Shown: positions 1 to 5,725 of the stretch, piece after piece
Layout: each line of letters begins with the position of its first letter
Numbering within the stretch: the stretch's first letter is position 1
Origin: an uncultured Verrucomicrobiales bacterium
GTDB lineage: Bacteria; Verrucomicrobiota; Verrucomicrobiia; Verrucomicrobiales; DEV007
Direction: 5' to 3'
Assembly: GCA_913058215.1 (NCBI GenBank)
Contig: CAJXQE010000036.1
Location: 1 to 33,279 of the forward strand
Length of the DNA: 33,279 bases
Translations under genes and position numbers: made by a program
The notes under the pieces: model-generated
Seen by the model: only the letters and a program-made list of their open reading frames with translations
The model's database searches: none
Told to the model about the DNA's origin: nothing

Positions 1-63
1 CGTCCTGCTCGTCCTGCTCGTCCTGCTCGTCCTGCTCGTCCTGCTCGTCCTGCTCGTCCTGCT
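1..63. repeat. 9-bp tandem repeat, seven perfect copies at contig edge
   Basis: The unit CGTCCTGCT is repeated seven times without any mismatch. On the minus strand it is in frame with the glycosyltransferase and encodes repeated Glu-Gln-Asp. Perfect copies at the very edge of the contig suggest the assembly stopped because the array is longer than the reads, so the real copy number is unknown. Confidence 0.95.
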
Positions 64-1777
64 CAATGGCAGAAGTATCTTCCGTTTTTGTTTCGGCGGC
101 GGATGTATCGGTCGGAGGTAAAGGAATCGCTTCCGTGATGACTTTTGCCGGGGGATCTGTTGAACCTAAAGGAATCGGCACTTCCTCCTCAGCCAATTCC
201 TCTGTCTCTTCTTTGCCGGGTGTCCAGTATTTCGCTGCCAGTGCTTCGTAGGAATCAGGCTCCGCTGATTCGCTCGCGACTTCGCTTGGTGCTTCTTCCG
301 CCTCCGTGGTCTCCTCAATTGACTCACTGATTGCCTCTGTCTCAATTTCGCTGGATTCGAGAGGCTCATCGGAGTTTGAGACCTTTTCCGATTTCTGACC
401 TTTGGAAATTTCTTCGGCTACAGACTCTGTCTCTTCCGGAGCAAATTCTTTAAGCGGTTGAATCGGCCGTGTTCCGCCATGGGGAGTCCGATTATAGATT
501 TCCAGATTAGGAATTCCGCTAGGCATAAGCATTGACTCTTCGGCCCGGTCCAGGACTCTGGTCTGGGAAGGGGAAATGATTCGGTATTTGATCCCGGCCC
601 ACTTGATCCTGTCTTTATACCAGGTGCTCACAACGATAAGCCAATGCAACAACATCCAGACGGGTGTCAGCATGTGTTCGAGCCACGCAGTTCCTCCCAG
701 TTTCCGTCGAATGCCTTCGTTTTGGAAAAGGGTTGTATAGACCCGTTGACGGGCGATGGCCCGGAACTGATCGATCACATAGGCTCCTGCAATTGGAATC
801 CAGGCCCAGAACACTTCATAGACAACTCCGACGATAGCGAGAGCCAGACCAAGAATGTAAAACAGCAGGATGGAATTCCAAGTCCGATAGAGGATAGGGG
901 AAAAAATTCTGACCTGAGTATATTGGCGTCGGGCAAATTCGAGAAAGCCAGGCCAGGTAAAATCGACCATTGTTGGAAGAACAAGATCACGAACAAAGGT
1001 GATTTTGTAATTCTTACTTCGTGCGGCTTTCGCCAAGCGGAGATCGTCATTCAATGATCCGGCAAAGAGAGTCGGGACATCGATATCGTTGAACGCACCT
1101 TGCGAGATTGCCATTGAGCCGCCCCAGAGCACGTTGGTTTTGTCCGAACCTCCTTGGGTGGTGATGGATGCATTGATGACACTCGCAAACTGATTGGCCA
1201 GAGTAGGGCGCTTCGGAACCAGCCAGCGATAGGTTGATGCAATTTCGTAGTCGCCCTGGTTGATCGGAGCCGTCAGCGAAGCCAGCCAGTGGTTTTCGCA
1301 GAGAATATCTGCATCAGCAAAAACAATCACCTTATCGTCCGGAGTGAGTTGCTGAAAAGCGGCTATCTGATTGTGGACTTTCTGGCCCTCGTGGATTGTG
1401 GGGCCGGCTGCTACGAGTGTCACAGTCTGGAGTCCATCGTTCGGCAGGGGATTCGTCCAAACCGGTTGCTTCTCGCTGAGGTCCATTTGCTCACAAAGCC
1501 AGCGGGCAATGGGATCATTCCAGTCTTCGAAACAAATAATCGTCCGATAGGAGGAATAGTTCTGGGTAAATATGGAATCGAAGAATCTAGCCGTTGATTT
1601 GGCGTCGATTCCCTTTACGGCAACGATGAGTGCTACCTGCTTCTGGTTTGCAGAACCGTCGCCCCAGCGTTTCAGCTGACGTCTTCTGGCTCCGAGAAAT
1701 CCGAACACCCGACAGGCGGCGAAGAATATCATCAGAAGCCAAATTCCCCAAATTATCTTGAAAAACCACTCGATCAT
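1..1777 (-). CDS. GT2/GT21 glycosyltransferase, 3'-truncated by contig end
   Basis: An uninterrupted minus-strand frame runs from an ATG at 1777 to the window edge (592 codons, no stop), so the C-terminus is missing. The fold is a membrane-anchored inverting glycosyltransferase resembling ceramide glucosyltransferase/HpnI-type enzymes. There is an N-terminal membrane helix (about residues 4-24), a donor-binding region with FADADIL (Asp155/Asp157) and the probable catalytic acidic pair in NDDLRL (Asp244/Asp245). After it comes RRQYTQVR (about 283-290), where the canonical (Q/R)xxRW motif lies; the Trp is absent. Two or three further membrane segments lie at about 301-340 and 362-385. From about residue 415 onward the protein becomes a long Glu/Ser/Pro-rich, low-complexity tail ending in Glu-Gln-Asp repeats, which is unusual for this family. 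It is divergent from the ABC ATPase gene. The probable role is transfer of a sugar to a membrane lipid; the acceptor is unknown. Confidence 0.82.
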   Translation of the reverse strand, partial: MIEWFFKIIWGIWLLMIFFAACRVFGFLGARRRQLKRWGDGSANQKQVALIVAVKGIDAKSTARFFDSIFTQNYSSYRTIICFEDWNDPIARWLCEQMDLSEKQPVWTNPLPNDGLQTVTLVAAGPTIHEGQKVHNQIAAFQQLTPDDKVIVFADADILCENHWLASLTAPINQGDYEIASTYRWLVPKRPTLANQFASVINASITTQGGSDKTNVLWGGSMAISQGAFNDIDVPTLFAGSLNDDLRLAKAARSKNYKITFVRDLVLPTMVDFTWPGFLEFARRQYTQVRIFSPILYRTWNSILLFYILGLALAIVGVVYEVFWAWIPIAGAYVIDQFRAIARQRVYTTLFQNEGIRRKLGGTAWLEHMLTPVWMLLHWLIVVSTWYKDRIKWAGIKYRIISPSQTRVLDRAEESMLMPSGIPNLEIYNRTPHGGTRPIQPLKEFAPEETESVAEEISKGQKSEKVSNSDEPLESSEIETEAISESIEETTEAEEAPSEVASESAEPDSYEALAAKYWTPGKEETEELAEEEVPIPLGSTDPPAKVITEAIPLPPTDTSAAETKTEDTSAIEQDEQDEQDEQDEQDEQDEQD

Positions 1778-1807
1778 TGAACGTCTGCAAGATAGTGTTC
1801 CCGTCCG

Positions 1808-1836
1808 TTGATACTTCAAGTTTTAAAATAGTTAAT
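1808..1836 (+). promoter_or_regulatory. Possible sigma70 promoter for the ABC ATPase gene
   Basis: TTGATA (1808-1813), a 17-bp spacer and GTTAAT (1831-1836) lie 17 bp upstream of the ATG at 1854. The -35 is good and the -10 matches only 4 of 6. If real, the leader would be only about 10 nt, which fits the absence of a visible Shine-Dalgarno sequence. Confidence 0.3.
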
Positions 1837-1853
1837 TCTTCCGTCTCTTTTAA

Positions 1854-2537
1854 ATGAAAATTGTTGAAACTCGCAAATTGAGAAAGACTTACCACTTCGG
1901 AGACGTCGAAGTGAACGCGCTTCAAGATGTGGATATCGTTATCGAAGCCTCGGAGTTCATCGCAGTGTGGGGACCTTCCGGCTCAGGGAAATCAACTCTT
2001 TGCAATCTGGTTGGCCTGCTGGACTCTCCCACTTCGGGGCAAGTGATCGTCAAGGAAACTCCTGCGGAAACGCTTTCAGACGCTCAGCTAAGCGAACTGC
2101 GAAACGAGTCGATAGGTTTTGTTTTCCAGAATTTTAATCTGGTTCCAGTTCTCAGTGCGCTCGAGAACGTGATGCTTCCTCTTCAGGTGCAGGGAGTCAG
2201 TAAGAAGGAGGCTGCGGATCGAGCGGGAATACTGCTCGAAGAGGTGGAATTGAGTGACAGAAGAGATCATCGTCCTTCAAAAATGAGCGGTGGGCAACAA
2301 CAGCGGGTGGCAATTGCGAGGGCTCTCGTCACCGATCCTCATCTCGTTATTGCGGATGAGCCAACGGCGAATCTCGACACGCGAAATGCTAATCTGATTA
2401 TCGATTTGATGAGGAAAATTAACTCGGAGCGCGATGCTGCCTTCGTATTTTCCACTCACGATGATCGTCTCCTTGATCGAGTCGACCGCCGGATTCATTT
2501 GCAGGACGGAAAGATCATTGGAGACGACCGGAGTTGA
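1854..2537 (+). CDS. ABC transporter ATP-binding protein, LolD/MacB type
   Basis: A 227-residue stand-alone nucleotide-binding domain. It shows Walker A GPSGSGKST (40-48), Q-loop Gln92 in VFQNFNLVP, signature MSGGQQQRV (144-152), Walker B LVIADE (164-169) followed by the D-loop ANLD, and the H-loop His202 in STHD. Length and the sequence between Q-loop and signature fit the LolD/MacB/FtsE-like group, whose ATPases power permeases that extract lipoproteins or act on envelope substrates (family knowledge). No FtsX/LolC-type permease is encoded on either side, so its partner must be elsewhere. It stands alone between a divergent glycosyltransferase and a gene with its own promoter. No clear ribosome-binding site precedes the ATG. 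Confidence 0.9.
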   Translation: MKIVETRKLRKTYHFGDVEVNALQDVDIVIEASEFIAVWGPSGSGKSTLCNLVGLLDSPTSGQVIVKETPAETLSDAQLSELRNESIGFVFQNFNLVPVLSALENVMLPLQVQGVSKKEAADRAGILLEEVELSDRRDHRPSKMSGGQQQRVAIARALVTDPHLVIADEPTANLDTRNANLIIDLMRKINSERDAAFVFSTHDDRLLDRVDRRIHLQDGKIIGDDRS

Positions 2538-2625
2538 GGTGCGTCATCTATTGCGTTCGCAACTCACTGGAATTCAACAGGGTAAAATCGATCACCTAAG
2601 AGGGTTCGATCGCTAAAATTTCCTT

Positions 2626-2651
2626 ATCAAGAAGAGAATTCTCTTCTTGAT
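2626..2651. repeat. 26-bp perfect palindrome in intergenic region
   Basis: The half-site ATCAAGAAGAGAA is followed immediately by its exact reverse complement. It lies 89 bp downstream of the ABC ATPase stop codon and 54 bp upstream of a promoter -35 box. As RNA it could form an 11-bp stem with an AATT loop, but no T-run follows on either strand, so a classical intrinsic terminator is unlikely. A dimeric regulator binding site or a Rho-type/processing hairpin are alternatives. A second, AT-rich inverted repeat (ATACTTTT/AAAAGTAT, 2678-2694) lies just downstream. Confidence 0.8.
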
Positions 2652-2704
2652 GGCCGTATTTCGTCAAAAATCGGCAGATACTTTTAAAAAGTATTTCAAA
2701 TTAC

Positions 2705-2733
2705 TTGACGTAATCAACATTTGTTAATAATAT
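2705..2733 (+). promoter_or_regulatory. Strong sigma70-type promoter for the zinc-ribbon gene
   Basis: TTGACG (2705-2710), a 17-bp AT-rich spacer and TAATAT (2728-2733) are close to consensus. The start of transcription would fall near 2740, about 44 nt upstream of the ATG at 2784. The imperfect palindromes at 2626-2651 and 2678-2694 lie immediately upstream and could be operators. Confidence 0.6.
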
Positions 2734-2783
2734 TGTAATACTTAGAATTTTAGGCAGGAACCACATTTAACACCTTTTTACTC

Positions 2784-3461
2784 ATGAAATGCCCGAGTTG
2801 CATGCGCCCCGTGGACCACGAAGCAGAGAGCTGCTACTCATGTGGTTACTCCGCGATTGCAGCAATGGCGAAATACGGCGAGAACCAGGTTCAAATGTCC
2901 CGGGTTCACGACGCAGCCCATTGTCTGAGAAAGCAGGACCGGGATAAATTGAACGAAGTGCTCGACAGTCTTGAGCTTCGGTTCCCTCAAATGCTCTTCT
3001 GTGTTTACCTGGGAACTTTGCCTGAAGGGCTGACAATTAGTGAGCTGGGTTTTTGGCTTCTCAATCACGGCCAGGTGAAGGGTGCTGAATATGCCCGTCC
3101 CAATGACAATGCAGTCATGGTCATCATGGATGTAAATACCAAGCAGGTTGGACTCTCTCTTGGTTATTTTGCGGAAATGCTGATGAACGAAGAGGAAGCC
3201 TATCGCGTCCTTATGACTGCGCGTCCTTACCTCGTGAATGGCGAATACGGTTCGGCCATGAGTCAGTTGTTCAAGCGCGTAGGGCGGGTTCTCAGTCGCA
3301 AAGCAAGAAAGATGAAGAAATTTTCCCTGAGTCAATTGCAGATGCGATACCGGGATAAAGAAAAAAATGTTTTGGATCTTCCACGGCACGTCTCGCCACG
3401 GATTTTCGATTCCTCGCAAATTGAGAGGCACGTAGTTGAAGAGAGTGTGGTGGCGGAATAG
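2784..3461 (+). CDS. Zinc-ribbon protein with TPM-like domain
   Basis: A 225-residue protein without signal peptide or membrane helix. The N-terminus is a small zinc ribbon with four ligands, Cys3-x2-Cys6 and Cys17-x2-Cys20. Residues about 38-150 resemble the TPM (YgcG/TLP18.3/MOLO1) fold: a D-x3-L...R..L...L motif, a strand FCVYLG, then the strand pair AVMVIMDVNTKQVGLSLGY. The C-terminal 70 residues are basic. TPM proteins are linked to membrane quality control and, in plants, photosystem repair; the function here is not known. The next gene, 29 bp away, encodes a secreted TPM-domain protein, so the two probably act together. The assignment is by fold-like pattern only. Confidence 0.68.
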   Translation: MKCPSCMRPVDHEAESCYSCGYSAIAAMAKYGENQVQMSRVHDAAHCLRKQDRDKLNEVLDSLELRFPQMLFCVYLGTLPEGLTISELGFWLLNHGQVKGAEYARPNDNAVMVIMDVNTKQVGLSLGYFAEMLMNEEEAYRVLMTARPYLVNGEYGSAMSQLFKRVGRVLSRKARKMKKFSLSQLQMRYRDKEKNVLDLPRHVSPRIFDSSQIERHVVEESVVAE

Positions 3462-3490
3462 GATTTTTGCCTGACGCCCGAGGAAAGAGA

Positions 3491-4660
3491 ATGAGATTGT
3501 TTCGAGCCATAGCGGTCCTGATGTTGGCGCCAGGGGTCTGCCTCGGAGTCAATGTGGAGCTGCCGGAATGGAATGCGCCCAAGGAAGCTTCGGAATATTC
3601 CCTCGGGGGTGGTCTGTGGCCTTCCGGACTGATTCCGAACGCTGATGAGCAATCGAAAGAGGAGGAGACTCCTGCGAACGGAGAGAAAAAAGCAGGTGGA
3701 AAGTTGGCGAACGGAACACCGGTGACTGGTGAGATTGGCCGGGAGGGCAATAGCGAGAATAAAGACGGCGAGGAAATTGCTGCCGATGCGACAAAGGAAG
3801 AGGAATTACCGACGGAGGCAGCGATGCCGGAAGAGGAGATTGTTGAAGTTTTACCCCCGATCGAAGGACGTCTTCGGGAACAGTATTTCTCCCTGGCCCC
3901 TGTAGACTTTCTCCTTGATCCTCAGGGACTCCTGACGGAGCAGAAGTCGAATGATTTGCGTCGGTTTCTTGAATTTCATTCCGACGAATCGAACTTTCAT
4001 ATTTTCGTTATGGTGATGGGCGACACTCAGAAAGTGCCGGCTGATATTTCCCTGGAGAAGCTTCACGGGAATTGGTTTGGAGAGAATCCTTCTGTGTTGA
4101 TGATCTATCATCGGGAGAGACCTGAGTTGACCCAATTGGTTTACAACACCTCCGTAACCGCAGCATTTGAGAAGACGGTTTTCGATCGGATCATGCAGAA
4201 TTGTTTGAGGGAGGGTGCTGCTACAGAAAATGCACCTGATCAGGTAGAAAAGATGGCGGTCGAACTGAGTATTCAGCTCTATTGGCTCACTCGTCTTCTG
4301 GAACGCCAGCTTACGGATAAGAATACTGCGTCGGATGGAACTGCTGTGGCCGAAGCTGGAAAATCTGTCTCCGGTGCTCCCACTGTTTTGCGTGAAGATG
4401 CTCCGGGGCTTTTTCCCGAGGGTGGCTCGACCAAGTGGGTGCAAATGGCAGCAAAGTCGATTGTGCTTCTCGCAATCGTCCTGATTGCAGGGTTGATCGG
4501 TTGGGCCGTGATGTGGTTCTGGCGTCGAGACAGTGCAGGTGGCAAACCTCTTCTTTTTCCCGATTGCGAAACCGTTCCACGTCTGGGTGGCGAGTTTTCG
4601 GGCGGAGGCTTTGTCGGAATGTCATTTGAGATCGGCGACAGTGACGGTCGGTTTGACTGA
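3491..4660 (+). CDS. Exported, membrane-anchored TPM-domain protein (YgcG-like)
   Basis: I chose the ATG at 3491 because it follows a good Shine-Dalgarno-like AGGAAAGAG and starts a signal peptide (MRLFRAIAVLMLAPG, cleavage near residue 19); this gives 389 residues. Residues about 40-118 are an acidic low-complexity linker rich in Glu, Gly and Asn. A TPM-like domain follows (about 122-275; LLDPQGLLTEQKSNDLRRFL resembles the usual D...G.L.......L...L start). A single transmembrane helix lies at about 321-344, and the protein ends in a short Gly-rich cytoplasmic tail containing GGEFSGGG, reminiscent of the glycine-rich ends of YgcG proteins. The arrangement places the TPM domain in the periplasm. 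It forms a unit with the preceding zinc-ribbon gene. Confidence 0.72.
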   Translation: MRLFRAIAVLMLAPGVCLGVNVELPEWNAPKEASEYSLGGGLWPSGLIPNADEQSKEEETPANGEKKAGGKLANGTPVTGEIGREGNSENKDGEEIAADATKEEELPTEAAMPEEEIVEVLPPIEGRLREQYFSLAPVDFLLDPQGLLTEQKSNDLRRFLEFHSDESNFHIFVMVMGDTQKVPADISLEKLHGNWFGENPSVLMIYHRERPELTQLVYNTSVTAAFEKTVFDRIMQNCLREGAATENAPDQVEKMAVELSIQLYWLTRLLERQLTDKNTASDGTAVAEAGKSVSGAPTVLREDAPGLFPEGGSTKWVQMAAKSIVLLAIVLIAGLIGWAVMWFWRRDSAGGKPLLFPDCETVPRLGGEFSGGGFVGMSFEIGDSDGRFD

Positions 4661-4724
4661 ACTGAGCACGCCCCGGACGGGCTGAGACATCTCCGGAATT
4701 TCGGGATATCGTGGTGAAAATCCC

Positions 4725-5537
4725 ATGAGCACTTCTTCGTCAACAAAAGAGAGCGCCGGAATGGCCGACAAGTATCGACTCCTGGTTCAGTCAGAAATCG
4801 AGTATGCCCATTTCAATGCGTCCCGAACGGGGCAGTTGATCGATGGAATTGAGTTGTCCACGATTGAGGATTCCCCCTGTCTACTCGATCCTCACAGGCC
4901 GGGTATTCCGTATTTTAATCGTGCCGTTCTTTCCCCGGAGCTGGAATCTGTGGGCGAGACGGTGGAGCAATTGCCAGATGCGGTTCAGGCAGTTGAAGTC
5001 TTGATCCCGCAACAGACAGGGATCAACGCGATGACTCTGTTGAATGCCGGGTTCATTCCCGGGGACAGTCTTTGTTATCTGGCGCAAGAGCCGAAAGAAT
5101 CAAGGGAGGTAAAGGAGTACGTCAGATTGCTGGAACCGGATGATGCGGATCATTTTTTCGATTTGCTGGGCTTGAGCGGCGTGGAATTCTCTGACGAGAA
5201 ACGCAATTTGAAGCGGTCCTTCTACTGCAACGATACTTTTCGGTGTTACGCCTCCTATGAGGATGACGGGAAACCCACGGGATGGGCGACCATGTATGTG
5301 TCGGAGCATGCTGCCTTTTTTGCGAACATGTATACTATTCCTGAGTATCGCCGTCAGGGAGTTCACGCCTCTCTGCTGGCAACGAGATTGAATGATGTCA
5401 TTGATCTAGGACTCCAGTTTGCGTTCACCGATGTCGTTCCCGCATCATCCAGTCATCGAAACTGTGAGCGCTGCGGATTCCGCATTCTCACGAACAATGT
5501 GATCTGGGTGCGGAAGAATGCCCGGGGAGTCACTTGA
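4725..5537 (+). CDS. GNAT-family N-acetyltransferase
   Basis: The C-terminal half (about residues 130-265 of 270) has the GNAT fold: GWATMYV (strand 4), AAFFANMYTIPEYRRQGVHA with the acetyl-CoA pyrophosphate loop R210-Q-G-V-H, a following helix, and the terminal ERCGFR segment typical of the last strand-helix. The N-terminal half has a weaker, GNAT-like pattern (a GF motif at 109-110), so a tandem arrangement with a degenerate first copy is possible. The substrate cannot be told. The start is uncertain: ATG 4725 is used here, but ATG 4761 (MADKYRLL) is equally plausible. It follows the TPM gene by 64 bp on the same strand. Confidence 0.8.
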   Translation: MSTSSSTKESAGMADKYRLLVQSEIEYAHFNASRTGQLIDGIELSTIEDSPCLLDPHRPGIPYFNRAVLSPELESVGETVEQLPDAVQAVEVLIPQQTGINAMTLLNAGFIPGDSLCYLAQEPKESREVKEYVRLLEPDDADHFFDLLGLSGVEFSDEKRNLKRSFYCNDTFRCYASYEDDGKPTGWATMYVSEHAAFFANMYTIPEYRRQGVHASLLATRLNDVIDLGLQFAFTDVVPASSSHRNCERCGFRILTNNVIWVRKNARGVT

Positions 5538-5661
5538 GTGATTGAGATGGCAGTTGGATTGAAGATTCCTGCAGGGGAAACGACTGAAAATCGATTCTAC
5601 GATTAGGAGCCCGTTTTTTGAAGGCCCGGCAGAATCGCCATTCTTCGCTGACCAGCGTAGA

Positions 5662-5698
5662 CAAAAAAACGGCTCCGATGCTTTCACATTCGGAGCCG
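5662..5698 (-). terminator. Intrinsic terminator of the VWA/TPR gene
   Basis: A 9-bp GC-rich stem CGGCTCCGA (5670-5678) / TCGGAGCCG (5690-5698) with an 11-nt loop. Read on the minus strand it is followed by seven T residues (complement of 5663-5669), 28 bp beyond the stop codon of the minus-strand gene. On the plus strand only a weak T stretch follows, so it could act less efficiently for the GNAT gene. Confidence 0.85.
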
Positions 5699-5725
5699 CC
5701 TTATTAAGTTTTTCTACAAGAAGCC

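Noticed and set aside
1-63. CRISPR-like regular repetition
   Set aside because: The unit is 9 bp, contiguous, without spacers, and in frame with a protein; it is a coding tandem repeat.
644-1057. 137-residue plus-strand open frame, and other plus-strand frames in 66-1597
   Set aside because: They run antisense to the glycosyltransferase, whose frame has recognisable DADIL and NDDLRL motifs over the whole stretch; the plus-strand translations have no motif.
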